DNA from: Thiomonas intermedia | GTDB taxonomy: Bacteria; Pseudomonadota; Gammaproteobacteria; Burkholderiales; Burkholderiaceae_C | Length of the DNA stretch: 64,000 nucleotides | Assembly (NCBI RefSeq): GCF_002028405.1 | Contig: NZ_CP020046.1 | Location: 1,240,001 to 1,304,000 of the forward strand | Reading direction: 5' to 3' | In this document: positions 1 to 8,939 of the stretch, one piece after another | How positions within the stretch are numbered: the first letter of the stretch is position 1 | Layout of the letters: each line of letters begins with the position of its first letter | The notes under the pieces: generated by a model | What the model was told of the DNA's origin: nothing | The model's input: the letters and a program-made list of their open reading frames with translations, nothing else | The model's database searches: none | Translations under genes and position numbers: made by a program

Positions 1-122
1 AGCTCGATCATCTGGGGCGCTTGCTCGCCACCGTAAATGATGCCGGGAGTCTTCCCGGCACGACGCAGGCGGCGGCTCGCACCAGTGCCCTGCAAACTAC
101 GTTCGAATGCGACGACTTTCAT
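1..122 (-). CDS. rplY: 50S ribosomal protein L25/Ctc (5' part only, runs off the window)
   Basis: The first 40 codons of a minus-strand gene are visible; the C-terminus lies beyond position 1. The N-terminus starts MKVVAFERS and contains the L25 signature R[19 protein letters not shown]. L25 binds 5S rRNA in the large subunit; the long Ctc form is also a general stress protein, but the form cannot be told from this fragment. An AGGAG ribosome binding site sits 7 bases before the ATG. It lies 90 bases downstream of prs, the usual order in beta- and gammaproteobacteria. Confidence 0.9.
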   Translation of the reverse strand, partial: MKVVAFERSLQGTGASRRLRRAGKTPGIIYGGEQAPQMIE

Positions 123-133
123 GTCGACTCCTG

Positions 134-151
134 AAAAAGGGGCCATGCCCC
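134..151 (-). terminator. Short hairpin plus T-tract between prs and rplY (possible attenuator)
   Basis: Read on the minus strand, GGGGC-ATG-GCCCC is followed directly by five T residues, just ahead of the rplY ribosome binding site. Two further inverted repeats lie upstream in the same 90-base gap (arms ACGGCGC/GCGCCGT and CCGCC/GGCGG). The stem is only 5 bp, so it may give partial termination or mRNA processing; this is inference. Confidence 0.35.
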
Positions 152-212
152 GTGGTAAACGGCGCCTGCGACCAGCGCCGTGAGAACCCGCCGGAATCGG
201 CGGACAAAAGAA

Positions 213-1184
213 TCAGAAAAGGGTTTCCTGCTCGTTGAACAGTTGCAGCACCGAGCCGCCGTAAGCAATGCGCTGAATGGTCTGCGCAATGAGCGAGGCC
301 GCGGAAAGCTGGCGGATCTTGCCGCATTCGCGCGCTTCCTCGCGCAGCGGAATGGTGTTGGTGACGACCAGTTCGTCGATGGCGCTGTTCTGCAGGCGCT
401 GAATGGCGGGGCCGGACAGCACCGGGTGAGTGCAATAGGCCATGACCCGTTTGGCACCGCGCGTCTTGAGCACCTCGGCGGCTTTGGTCAGCGTGCCGGC
501 GGTGTCCACCATGTCGTCCATGATGATGCAGTTGCGCCCTTCGATCTCGCCGATGACGTTCATCACCTCCGAAACGTTCGGCTTGGGGCGGCGCTTGTCG
601 ATGATGGCCAGATCACAGTCCATCAATTTGGCCAGCGCGCGGGCACGCACCACGCCGCCGATGTCGGGCGAGACAACGATGAGATCACTGTAATTCTTCT
701 CGCGCAGATCCGACAACAAGATCGGTGAGGCGTAGATGTTGTCGACCGGAATATCGAAGAAGCCCTGCACCTGGTCGGCGTGCAGATCCATGGTGACCAC
801 CCGCGCAACGCCGGCCGCCTGCAGGACGTTGGCCACGACTTTCGCCGTGATGGGCACACGTGCGGACCGAGGGCGCCGATCCTGCCGCGCGTAACCGAAA
901 TAGGGGATGACGGCCGTGATGCGCTCGGCCGAGGCACGCTTGAGTGCATCGACCATGATGAGCAGTTCCATCAGGTTGTCATTGGTCGGCGCACAGGTGG
1001 ACTGGACGATGAACACCTCGCGCGCCCGGACGTTCTGTTGGATCTCGACGGTCACTTCACCGTCCGAGAACCTGCCGATGTAGGCCTGGCCAAGGCCGAT
1101 ACCGAGTTGTTCCGCAACTTCCTGGGCAAGCGCCGGATTGGCATTGCCGGTGAACAGAATAAAGTCCGCCGGATTCGGTGTCAT
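213..1184 (-). CDS. prs: Ribose-phosphate pyrophosphokinase (PRPP synthetase)
   Basis: Cytoplasmic enzyme that transfers pyrophosphate from ATP to ribose 5-phosphate to make PRPP for nucleotide, histidine and tryptophan synthesis. The protein is 323 residues when started at MTPNPADF, normal for class I enzymes. Visible motifs: FSDGE near residue 39 and NDN near 68 (ATP site), DLHADQ at 133-138, and the PRPP loop DDMVDTAGT at 223-231. The frame stays open 17 codons further upstream, but the sequence there does not look like Prs. It sits between tRNA-Gln and rplY and is probably co-transcribed with ispE. Confidence 0.97.
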   Translation of the reverse strand: MTPNPADFILFTGNANPALAQEVAEQLGIGLGQAYIGRFSDGEVTVEIQQNVRAREVFIVQSTCAPTNDNLMELLIMVDALKRASAERITAVIPYFGYARQDRRPRSARVPITAKVVANVLQAAGVARVVTMDLHADQVQGFFDIPVDNIYASPILLSDLREKNYSDLIVVSPDIGGVVRARALAKLMDCDLAIIDKRRPKPNVSEVMNVIGEIEGRNCIIMDDMVDTAGTLTKAAEVLKTRGAKRVMAYCTHPVLSGPAIQRLQNSAIDELVVTNTIPLREEARECGKIRQLSAASLIAQTIQRIAYGGSVLQLFNEQETLF

Positions 1185-1302
1185 GGTGGAGTGTTGCGCG
1201 ATTACTGCGCCTGAAATGCCGGGGCATCTGACCACCCTGGCAAAGCCCGCGGTCTGCAGCGCCGCAGGCGAAACGCTTTCAAAATTCGGCTTTCAAAAAT
1301 CG

Positions 1303-1379
1303 TGGCTGGGGAGGAAGGACTCGAACCCTCGCATGCCGGAATCAAAATCCGGTGCCTTAACCAACTTGGCGACTCCCCA
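1303..1379 (-). tRNA. tRNA-Gln (anticodon TTG)
   Basis: A 77-nt cloverleaf on the minus strand with encoded CCA. The 7-bp acceptor stem TGGGGAG pairs with CTCCCCA. The anticodon loop TTTTGAT lies between CCGGA and TCCGG and reads TTG. The T-arm contains GGTTCGAGTCC. It is located between ispE and prs, a placement known for tRNA-Gln in this gene cluster. Confidence 0.97.
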
Positions 1380-1455
1380 ACATCATCCGCACGCGGCGAA
1401 TGACTAAAAAACCGTTTGCCTTCTTGCGCTGCGCGTTCGCAACGCAAGGCCGACA

Positions 1456-2451
1456 TTATGCTTGAATCCAGTGCTGCAAGGGATGCTCGCGCAATCCCTT
1501 GCATAGTCGGCCCCTCCAGCCCGCTGGCCATGAGGCCGGCACACCTGCCGGTAAACCGCCCTCGTCCTGCAATCCTTGCACGACTGAAGCGTCGACCAAG
1601 GCAAAAACTGCACTACCCGAGCCCGTCATCCGCACCTCGAAGCGCAGCCCAGATGGCCTGCGATCCAGTTCAGCGCGTACGGCCTGCATCGCCCGAGCCA
1701 CTTCGGGCTCCAGCGCGACGGCGCCAGGCTGCAAATCGTTCCTGCCCCACAATGGGCTTGCTCCCTTGGCGGGGGAAAAGCCCAATTCGTCCGGAACATT
1801 CATCCCTCGGTCAGCGCCTTGCCCTTGCCCACCAGACTCGCAAAATTTGCCAAGCCATTCAGCAAAGCCTGCTATTTTTGCTTCGGCCCTTGGGGTTGTC
1901 AAGTCGAGGGTGGAAAACACGGCGCCTGTGGACAGGCCGCGTCCTGGATGCACCACAGCAAACCAGGGTGTGGGCAGCAGGATGGCCTGCAGCTTCTCGC
2001 CCACACCTTCCGCCCAGGCATTGCGGCCGAAGATGAAGATGGGCACGTCGGCGCCGAGCTGCAGGGCAAGGCTCATGAGGTCGGCGCGCGACAGATCGAG
2101 ACGCCACAGACGGTTGAGCCCGATCAGCACCGTGGCCGCGTCTGAGCTGCCGCCGCCGAGTCCGGCCTGCTGCGGAATGGACTTGCGCAGATGAATGTCG
2201 ACTCCGCTCCGGCACCCGGTGAACTCCTGGAGCAGACGCGCCGCGCGCACGCAGAGATCGTCCTGCGGCAGATCGTCCGCTCCGATTCTGCGAATGACCC
2301 CGTCGTCACGGCGGATCAGATCGATGGCGTCGTTCCAATCGATGAACTGAAAGACCGTCTGCAGGGTGTGATAGCCGTCCGGCCGCCTGCCGGTGATGTG
2401 GAGAAACCAGTTGATCTTTGCCGGCGCGGGCAGATTGAACAGGGCGCGCAT
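1456..2451 (-). CDS. ispE: 4-diphosphocytidyl-2-C-methyl-D-erythritol kinase
   Basis: GHMP-family kinase of the non-mevalonate isoprenoid pathway; it phosphorylates CDP-methylerythritol using ATP. The N-terminus has PAPAKINWFLHITGRRPDGYH with the catalytic Lys and Asp region, and the glycine-rich ATP loop GLGGGSSDAA is at 97-106. At 331 residues it is about 45 longer than the E. coli enzyme. The surplus lies in the second half and includes the segment ELGFSPAKGASPLWG, encoded by a palindromic DNA stretch (see the repeat entry), so it looks like an in-frame insertion. It lies 22 bases after lolB in the same run. Confidence 0.93.
   Translation of the reverse strand: MRALFNLPAPAKINWFLHITGRRPDGYHTLQTVFQFIDWNDAIDLIRRDDGVIRRIGADDLPQDDLCVRAARLLQEFTGCRSGVDIHLRKSIPQQAGLGGGSSDAATVLIGLNRLWRLDLSRADLMSLALQLGADVPIFIFGRNAWAEGVGEKLQAILLPTPWFAVVHPGRGLSTGAVFSTLDLTTPRAEAKIAGFAEWLGKFCESGGQGQGADRGMNVPDELGFSPAKGASPLWGRNDLQPGAVALEPEVARAMQAVRAELDRRPSGLRFEVRMTGSGSAVFALVDASVVQGLQDEGGLPAGVPASWPAGWRGRLCKGLREHPLQHWIQA
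1753..1784. repeat. Palindromic insert-like segment inside ispE
   Basis: Inverted repeat with outer arms TGGGCTT and AAGCCCA and inner arms CTCCC/GGGGG around a TTGGC loop. It encodes the GFSPAKGASP part of the extra segment in IspE. It resembles the CTCCCC-type palindromes at about 54.2 kb in composition, but I cannot show that they are the same family. Confidence 0.4.
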
Positions 2452-2473
2452 GAACGAAACCAGCCGCCGTGCT

Positions 2474-3061
2474 TCAACGAGAGGTCTGCGACGCCACCGC
2501 AGCCGGCTGCGCCGTGGTGGACTCGATCACCATGCGCAGCTCGGTGGGCTCACCCGTCTGGCGCTGCGCCTCGACCAGGGCAAGTGCACCGTCGCGCCAG
2601 GTCGGCCGCACCCGCCACCCCAGTTGCGAGAAGCCGCCGTCTTCCAGCGCCGTTGATGGCAGGCCAGCGGCGGGACGGCCGCGCACCCAGTCCTGCAAGG
2701 CGGCTTGCGGCAGCGCCACGCCGAGGGCGGCGCGGGTCATGTCGTCAAAAGAGCCGTAGCGCTGCGTCTGCCGTCCATCGTCCAGGCTGGCCTGACCTGG
2801 ACTCCACGCGGCCTTGGCCATCATTTGCCCCAAGGGCGAGAAGACTTCGAACTCGCCAGAAGCCGCACCTTTCAACACCAGCCGGAATCCGCCGTAGAGC
2901 GCCTTCTGCGCATCGGGCTGACCGCTGACGAGTGACAGACGCCCCGCCATGACAAGCGTGTCTGGGGCCTCGGGTGACTGGGAGACCTGCGGCGCGGCGC
3001 AGCCGCCCAGAATCAGCGCCGCGGCGCCGAGAAGGGCCGAGCTGAAAACACGGCGCCGCAT
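2474..3061 (-). CDS. lolB: Outer-membrane lipoprotein LolB
   Basis: Lipoprotein that receives lipoproteins from the periplasmic carrier LolA and inserts them into the outer membrane. The 195-residue product begins with a lipoprotein signal (MRRRVFSSALLGAA) ending in the lipobox LGGC, so Cys21 would be lipidated. The LolB-like body includes AGRLSLV and YGGFRLVLKG, followed by the FSPLGQMMA segment. The start overlaps the TPR gene's stop by one base (TGATG), suggesting translational coupling. The position next to ispE and prs supports the assignment. Confidence 0.88.
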   Translation of the reverse strand: MRRRVFSSALLGAAALILGGCAAPQVSQSPEAPDTLVMAGRLSLVSGQPDAQKALYGGFRLVLKGAASGEFEVFSPLGQMMAKAAWSPGQASLDDGRQTQRYGSFDDMTRAALGVALPQAALQDWVRGRPAAGLPSTALEDGGFSQLGWRVRPTWRDGALALVEAQRQTGEPTELRMVIESTTAQPAAVASQTSR

Positions 3062-4767
3062 CAGAACGTCACGCCAAACTTGCGCAGCACCGCCTGCACC
3101 ATGGTGTCATGCGGCGCGCGATCGATGGCTTCACGCCAGATGGCACGCGCCCGATCACGCTGGCCAAGCTGCCAGAGCACCTCGCCCAGGTGGGCGCCGA
3201 TTTCCGGATCGGGCCGCGCGTCGTAGGCCTGCTGCAACAGATCGAGCGCCTGATCCTTGCGCCCCGTCTTGTATTCGACCCAGCCCATGCTGTCGAGCAC
3301 GAAGGGGTTGCCCGGCGACAGCTCCAGCGCACGGGACACCAGCTTGCGGGCTTCGGGCAACTGTTCGCCGCGATCAGCCAGGGTGTAGCCGAGGGCGTTG
3401 TAGGCCGGCTGCGAGTCCGGATCGAGCGTGATGGCCTTGCGCAGCATTGCCATCATCTCCTTGAAGTGGCCGCTCTTGTCGGCCATCATCGACGCTTCGT
3501 AGAGCAGATCGACATCATCGGGCATCTGCTTGAGCGCGGACTGCAGCAGCCTGAACGACGCCTCGAAATGCCCGGCCTCGCGCAAGATCTGCGCACGGGC
3601 CAGCCAGCGATCCTTGCGCTGTGCCGCGCTGCCCCGAGGCAGGGAATCCGCCAGCTTGAGCGCCTCGTCCATCTTGCCCTGCTGCACCAGAATCGCCGCG
3701 CGGCTGCTGACGACGGCGAGGCGGTTGTTGGCGTCGGGCTCGATCTGGTCGAGCCAGCGCCGGGCCTGGTCCAGATCGCCCAGCTTGCGCGAGGCCTCCG
3801 ACAGCGCGAGATAGGCCGGTGTGAGCACCGGCGGCTCGGCCTGGGCGCGCGCCAGACGCAGATACGCCTGCAACGACACCACCGCCTGAGCGGACTGACC
3901 GAACTCGGTTTGCAGACTGCCCAGCATCAGCCACGCGGGCGCCAGATCCGGCGCATCCACCACCAGCTTGTCGAGCACCTTGAGCGCAATGCCATCGCGC
4001 TGCTGCGCCAGCGCCGCCTGCGCCCATGCCAGACGCAGACCGCTGTCTTTCGGTTGGGCGGCCGCGAACTTCGGCATCGCCGCATCGGCCGCCTGGGGAT
4101 TGACGGTATAGAGCTGCAGCAGCAAGGCCGCTGCCGGCGAAAGACCGGGGCTGAGGGTCAAAGCATGCAGCGCATCGGCAAAACCGCCTGCGCGGTCACC
4201 CGAGCGCGCGCGCAACAGGCCGAGCACCACGTCGGTCTGGGCAAACTGCGACTGTCCGGCCAGCGCTGTGCGCATCATGGCGAGCGTGGCGGCGGGGTCG
4301 TTCGCCTGCGCGGCCAGGGGCAGCAGATCGGCAATGGCCTGGCCGCGCTGGGGCTCGGGCGTATGGGCCAGATCCTGCGCAATCGTGGCGCCGGCCTCGG
4401 CCGTCCTGCCCATCAACATCTGCAATTGCACGACCCAGGCCCCCGCCTCGCGTGAGCCGGGCATGGCCTTGCGCCACGCCTGAGCCGCAACCAGCGCCTT
4501 GTCGGGAGCGCCCGCGCGCAGGGCGATTTCCGCGGCACGGCGGTAGAGCGATTCGGCACCCAGATCCTTCGCAGCCTTGAGCAGCTCGGTGTAGGCGACG
4601 CCCGGATGCCCGGTGTTGGCCGCGATTTCTCCCGCAAGCACCGCAAACACCTGCCGCGCCGTTTCCTCCGCGCTGACCCGTTCGGCCGCCTGCTGCGCGA
4701 ACGCGGTCTCGGGTAGGGAGGCGAACGCCGGAAACAACAAGGCCGACACAAGAACGGCAGCGCGCAT
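3061..4767 (-). CDS. Exported tetratricopeptide-repeat protein
   Basis: 568 residues with an N-terminal signal peptide (MRAAVLVSALLFPAFASLPETAFAQ). The rest is almost wholly alpha-helical TPR-type repeats; the clearest are near the C-terminus (PAYNALGYTLADRG, PFVLDSMGWVEYKTGR, HLGEVLWQLGQ). TPR solenoids mediate protein-protein contacts, and this one should act in the periplasm or at the envelope. It heads the minus-strand run with lolB and ispE and is divergent from mutM. The family commonly sits upstream of lolB in betaproteobacteria; no precise function can be given. Confidence 0.85.
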   Translation of the reverse strand: MRAAVLVSALLFPAFASLPETAFAQQAAERVSAEETARQVFAVLAGEIAANTGHPGVAYTELLKAAKDLGAESLYRRAAEIALRAGAPDKALVAAQAWRKAMPGSREAGAWVVQLQMLMGRTAEAGATIAQDLAHTPEPQRGQAIADLLPLAAQANDPAATLAMMRTALAGQSQFAQTDVVLGLLRARSGDRAGGFADALHALTLSPGLSPAAALLLQLYTVNPQAADAAMPKFAAAQPKDSGLRLAWAQAALAQQRDGIALKVLDKLVVDAPDLAPAWLMLGSLQTEFGQSAQAVVSLQAYLRLARAQAEPPVLTPAYLALSEASRKLGDLDQARRWLDQIEPDANNRLAVVSSRAAILVQQGKMDEALKLADSLPRGSAAQRKDRWLARAQILREAGHFEASFRLLQSALKQMPDDVDLLYEASMMADKSGHFKEMMAMLRKAITLDPDSQPAYNALGYTLADRGEQLPEARKLVSRALELSPGNPFVLDSMGWVEYKTGRKDQALDLLQQAYDARPDPEIGAHLGEVLWQLGQRDRARAIWREAIDRAPHDTMVQAVLRKFGVTF

Positions 4768-4874
4768 GGGAATCCTGAAAGTCGACTGAGGGAAAGGATG
4801 CGTGAATCAGACCAGGCCGATTCATGGCGGGATTGTAGAAGTCTGCCATTTCCCCCCTGCGGCACAATGCCGCC

Positions 4875-5765
4875 ATGCCCGAACTCCCCGAAGTCGAAGT
4901 CACCCGCCTGGGCCTGGCGCCGGCATTGACCGGTGCCCGCGTGAACGCTCTGCGCCTGGGCAAACCGCTGCGCTGGCCGCTGAACATCGACCCGGCAGCG
5001 CTCACCGGCCTGCGCATCGTGGCGCTGCAGCGCCGCGGCAAGTATCTGTTGCTGCGCATGGCACGCACCACGCCGGATGCCAGGACGCCAGACCAGGACA
5101 TCGCCGGTGTGCTCATCGTGCATCTGGGCATGTCGGGCTCGCTGCGCTGGACTCCTGCCGCGCAAGCACCAGGCCCCCTTTCGCCCCATGATCATGTCGA
5201 GTGGCAAACCGACCGAGGGGTGCTGCGGCTGCGCGACCCGCGACGCTTCGGCGCCGTGCTCTGGCATGCGGGCGATGCGGTGCACAACAACGCCCTGCTG
5301 CGCAACCTTGGGCCCGAACCGCTGAGTGCCGATTTCGACGGCGCCGCGCTTTTGCGCGCCCTGCGCGGGCGGCATGCGGCCATCAAACCGCTGCTCCTGT
5401 CGCAACAGATGGTTGCGGGCGTCGGCAACATCTACGCCTGCGAAGCCTTGTTTCACGCCCGGATCGACCCCCGCACACCCGCGGCGCATCTGCGTCCTGC
5501 CGACTGCGAGCGCCTGGCGTCGGCCCTGCGCGAAACCCTGAGCCAGGCCGTGGCACTAGGCGGCAGCAGCCTGCGCGACTTCGCCCACAGCGACGGCGAA
5601 TTGGGCTACTTCCAGCTTCAGGCCTGGGTCTACGGTCGTGCAGGCTTGCCCTGTCGCCACTGCGCCACGCCCATTCAGCAGATCGTGCAGGGACAGCGCA
5701 GCACCTTTTTCTGCCCCAAGTGCCAAAAAATTCTCAAAGCAAAGTCCAGGACGGGGATTCGCTGA
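4875..5765 (+). CDS. mutM: Formamidopyrimidine-DNA glycosylase
   Basis: Bifunctional glycosylase/AP lyase that removes 8-oxoguanine and formamidopyrimidines from DNA. It starts MPELPEVE, giving the catalytic Pro2 and Glu3; RRGKYLL near residue 55 carries the conserved lysine. The C-terminal zinc finger is complete (CRHC, 16 residues, CPKC). At 296 residues it is about 20 longer than E. coli MutM, mainly in the loop after LLLRMA. It is divergent from the TPR gene and first in a four-gene plus-strand group with a dynamin-like GTPase, mutY and a DUF429 gene. Confidence 0.95.
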   Translation: MPELPEVEVTRLGLAPALTGARVNALRLGKPLRWPLNIDPAALTGLRIVALQRRGKYLLLRMARTTPDARTPDQDIAGVLIVHLGMSGSLRWTPAAQAPGPLSPHDHVEWQTDRGVLRLRDPRRFGAVLWHAGDAVHNNALLRNLGPEPLSADFDGAALLRALRGRHAAIKPLLLSQQMVAGVGNIYACEALFHARIDPRTPAAHLRPADCERLASALRETLSQAVALGGSSLRDFAHSDGELGYFQLQAWVYGRAGLPCRHCATPIQQIVQGQRSTFFCPKCQKILKAKSRTGIR

Positions 5766-5826
5766 TCGAAATCAGGCAGACGCTGTGTTTTACTTGCGTC
5801 CACCCCGAATCCGATGCGATGCCGCC

Positions 5827-7752
5827 ATGAATCCGCACGTTGAAGCCCCGATTCTCACCGCCGGTCTGTTTGACTACGCCGAATGGCGTGCCGAACGCCT
5901 GCACCGCGTCAAATCCCTACTGGCCTGGCTCGAAGAGACCGGGCTCGACCTCGAACAGGCCCGGCCCGTACTGCAGCGGCAGATCCAGCGGCTGGACCAT
6001 GACCGCATGACTCTGGCCTTCGTCGCCGAGTTCTCGCGCGGCAAGTCCGAGCTGATCAACGCCATCTTCTTCAGCGGCCATGGCCAGCGCATCCTGCCCG
6101 CGGGCGCCGGGCGCACCACGATGTGCCCGATGGAGCTGTTCTCCGACCCATCGCAACCCCGCGGCCTGCGCTTGCTGCCCATCGACACGCGCCTGCAGTC
6201 GCAGACGCTGGCGCAATGGAAGTCGAGCCCTCAGATCTGGACCCACTTCGAGCTGCCGTCGCAGGATGCGCAGGGCTTGGCCCAGGCGCTCACCCATTTG
6301 TCCGACACCCAGCGCGTCCCCCTGGAACGCGCCCAGGAGCTGGGCTTCTTCCACGATGCCGAGGATCTGGCGCAGCTCCAGGTCGATGCCGACGGCGAGG
6401 TCGAAATACCGCTGTGGCGCCACGCGCTGGTGAACTTCGCCCACCCCCTGCTCGACCAGGGGCTGAGCATTCTCGACACCCCCGGTCTCAATGCCGTGGG
6501 CGCCGAGCCGGAACTGACGCTCTCCCTCATCCCCTCGGCCAACGCCGTGGTCTTCGTGCTGGGGGCCGACACGGGCGTGACGCGCAGCGATCTGGACATC
6601 TGGACCCGCCACATCGCCCCCGCCAGCGGCACGCAGACCCTGGTGGCGCTCAACAAGGTCGACTCGCTTTGGGATCCGCTGCTCACCGCGCCGCAGATCT
6701 CGGCCAGCATCGATCATCAGGTCCAGACCACCGCCGCAACGCTGCGCCTTGCGAGCGAACGTGTTTTCCCCGTCTCGGCGCACAAGGCCCTGCTGGCCCG
6801 CATTCAGGGCGATGGGCCGCTGCTCGCTCGTTCGGGCCTGGGCGCGCTGGAGAATGCGCTCAACCGCGCGGCCAATATCGACCGGCGCAGCATGCTCGAC
6901 GCCGCCGTGCGCGACGCGGTCGAGCAGGTGCAGTCCGAACTCGGCCAGCAGTTGCGCAAGCAACAGCATGACACCCAGGGCCAGCTCGACGAACTGCTCG
7001 GACTGCGCGGCAAGAACACCAATATGGTGGTGCTCATGCTGCAGCGACTGGCCGCGGAGCGCAGCGAATTCGATGCCGGCATGGCGCAGGTGCTGGCGCT
7101 GCGCGCCGTCAACAACCGCATGCTCGAACAGTTGCGCGAGCGCTTCGCTTCCAAAGCGGTGCTGCAAGATCTCGAACAGCTCGAATCGCGCATGGGCGGG
7201 GCCCTGCTGAAGCTGGGCGTGAAGGGCGAGCTGGCCCGCATCGGCAGTGAACTTCGCAACCGGCTGGTCGAGGCCGAGACGCAGATCGAGGAAATCCGCC
7301 AGATGCTGGCCGCCGCCTTCACCCGGGCCAACAGCGAGTTCGGTTTCACCGTGACGGCGCCGCGCGTGCTGAGGCTCAGCAGCCTGATGCAGGAGTTCGA
7401 CCGCGTGATGCATGCCTACACCGAGCACCTGTCGGGCGTGAACTGGCTGAAGCTGCAGAACAATGCCTACACCCTGCGCACCCTGCGCGGGCTTTCCTCG
7501 CGGGTACGAGATCTGTTTGAGCGCGCCCTGCGCGACATCGAAAACTGGGATCGTTCGGCCATCGCCCAGCTCGACAGCCAGGTGCGCGAACGCAAGAAGC
7601 AGCTCAACCGGCGTCTGGCCACCCTTCAGCGCATCGAAGACACCAAGGACAGTCTGCACGACCGCATTGGCGAACTCCAGGGGCAGATCGCCCAGAACAG
7701 CAGCCTGCAGCGCGGCCTGAACGATCAGGTCCAGCGCGTGCGGCTCGGGTAA
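5827..7752 (+). CDS. Dynamin-like GTPase of unknown role
   Basis: 641 residues from the ATG at 5827; the upstream open frame overlaps mutM and was excluded. The GTPase core is visible: G1 as AEFSRGKSEL (first Gly replaced by Ala), G2 Thr in RTTMCP, G3 DTPGLN, G4 NKVD. The remaining roughly 350 residues are mostly long charged helices that could form coiled coils (for example QLRKQQHDTQGQLDELLG and REIENWDRS-like stretches). I see no clear transmembrane segment. Bacterial dynamin-like proteins remodel membranes or act in chromosome and replication biology (CrfC). It lies 61 bases after mutM and 65 before mutY, which implies co-expression with base-excision repair. Confidence 0.85.
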   Translation: MNPHVEAPILTAGLFDYAEWRAERLHRVKSLLAWLEETGLDLEQARPVLQRQIQRLDHDRMTLAFVAEFSRGKSELINAIFFSGHGQRILPAGAGRTTMCPMELFSDPSQPRGLRLLPIDTRLQSQTLAQWKSSPQIWTHFELPSQDAQGLAQALTHLSDTQRVPLERAQELGFFHDAEDLAQLQVDADGEVEIPLWRHALVNFAHPLLDQGLSILDTPGLNAVGAEPELTLSLIPSANAVVFVLGADTGVTRSDLDIWTRHIAPASGTQTLVALNKVDSLWDPLLTAPQISASIDHQVQTTAATLRLASERVFPVSAHKALLARIQGDGPLLARSGLGALENALNRAANIDRRSMLDAAVRDAVEQVQSELGQQLRKQQHDTQGQLDELLGLRGKNTNMVVLMLQRLAAERSEFDAGMAQVLALRAVNNRMLEQLRERFASKAVLQDLEQLESRMGGALLKLGVKGELARIGSELRNRLVEAETQIEEIRQMLAAAFTRANSEFGFTVTAPRVLRLSSLMQEFDRVMHAYTEHLSGVNWLKLQNNAYTLRTLRGLSSRVRDLFERALRDIENWDRSAIAQLDSQVRERKKQLNRRLATLQRIEDTKDSLHDRIGELQGQIAQNSSLQRGLNDQVQRVRLG

Positions 7753-7817
7753 GCACGCCGCGCGGGCAGCGCTGGCACAATGCGGGGCGCCTGCACCCCG
7801 ATGCGCGCCTGCCCACC

Positions 7818-8939
7818 GTGCCCAATACCGACCAAGCGGCCCAGCCCGCCGAAACCATCCAGCCCCTGCCGGACTTCGCCGACAGATTGGTGCGCTGGCA
7901 GCGCCACGATGGCCGCCACGATCTGCCGTGGCAGGTGCGCGACCCCTACCGCGTGTGGCTCTCGGAAATCATGCTGCAGCAGACGCAGGTCGTCACGGTG
8001 CTGGACTACTTCGCGCGCTTCACCGCTCGGTTTCCCACGGTGCAGGCGCTGGCAGCGGCGCCCGAGGACGAGGTACTCGCCGCCTGGAGCGGGCTGGGCT
8101 ATTACCGGCGCGCGCGCCATCTGCATCGCTGCGCGCAGATCGTGGTCGAAGCGCATGGCGGTGCGTTTCCGCAGACCGCAGAAAGCCTGGCGACGCTGCC
8201 GGGCATCGGCCCCTCCACGGCGGCGGCCATTGCCGCCTTCTGCTTCGACGAGCGCGCCGCCATACTCGACGGCAACGTCCAGCGGGTGCTCTGCCGCAGT
8301 CACGGCATCGACGACCCGGTGCCGTCCACGGCCACCACGCGCAAGCTCTGGTCACTCGCCCGCCGCCTTTTGCCCGAGGCGCCCGACATCGCCGCCTATA
8401 CCCAGGGCTTGATGGATCTGGGCGCTACCTTGTGCAAGCCACGCCGACCCACCTGCGCCACCTGTCCCTTTGTCGAAGACTGCCGCGCACGCCGATCGGG
8501 TGACCCCCAGAGACTGCCCGTGCGTCAGCCCACCCGCAAGACCCGCCCCGAACGCAGCACCGTGATGCTCTGGCTGCGCAACCCTTCAGGCGGGCTCAAC
8601 TGGCTGGAGAAACGGCCGCAGCAAGGGGTGTGGCCCGGGCTGTGGAGTCTGCCGCAGTTTGATGCCACCGAACAGGCGCTGCAGTTCGCCGCGCGGTTCG
8701 GACGGGTCATCGGACATCAGGAACTGGCGACGTTTCGCCACGCGTTCACCCATTTCGAGCTGACCATTCTCCCCCTGCGGGTCGATCTGCAGGTCCAGCC
8801 CGGCGTCTCGGAGCCGCAAGGTCAGTGGTTCGACCTTGGTGAAGCCACACAACTGGGCCTGCCTGCGCCGGTGCGCAGCCTGCTGATGCGGCCGATGTCG
8901 GCGACAGACGCTCCGCCTCCTTCCGTGCTGCGGGGATGA
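7818..8939 (+). CDS. mutY: A/G-specific adenine glycosylase
   Basis: Removes adenine mispaired with 8-oxoguanine, completing the repair begun by MutM. The N-terminal HhH-GPD domain includes LPWQVRDPYRVWLSEIMLQQTQV, split here as LPWQ and EIMLQQTQV, then LPGIGPSTAAAI and the catalytic Asp in ILDGN. The 4Fe-4S loop is intact (C-x6-C-x2-C-x5-C in CKPRRPTCATCPFVEDC). The C-terminal NUDIX-like domain binds the 8-oxoG strand (residues about 235-360). The start codon is GTG. Length (373) is typical. The stop overlaps the DUF429 start. Confidence 0.95.
   Translation: MPNTDQAAQPAETIQPLPDFADRLVRWQRHDGRHDLPWQVRDPYRVWLSEIMLQQTQVVTVLDYFARFTARFPTVQALAAAPEDEVLAAWSGLGYYRRARHLHRCAQIVVEAHGGAFPQTAESLATLPGIGPSTAAAIAAFCFDERAAILDGNVQRVLCRSHGIDDPVPSTATTRKLWSLARRLLPEAPDIAAYTQGLMDLGATLCKPRRPTCATCPFVEDCRARRSGDPQRLPVRQPTRKTRPERSTVMLWLRNPSGGLNWLEKRPQQGVWPGLWSLPQFDATEQALQFAARFGRVIGHQELATFRHAFTHFELTILPLRVDLQVQPGVSEPQGQWFDLGEATQLGLPAPVRSLLMRPMSATDAPPPSVLRG

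Noticed and set aside
5917-7659. 580-codon open frame on the minus strand opposite the dynamin-like GTPase gene
   Set aside because: It is the antisense of a well-supported GTPase. Its composition (Arg/Gln/His-rich) is typical of frames produced by GC-rich third positions.
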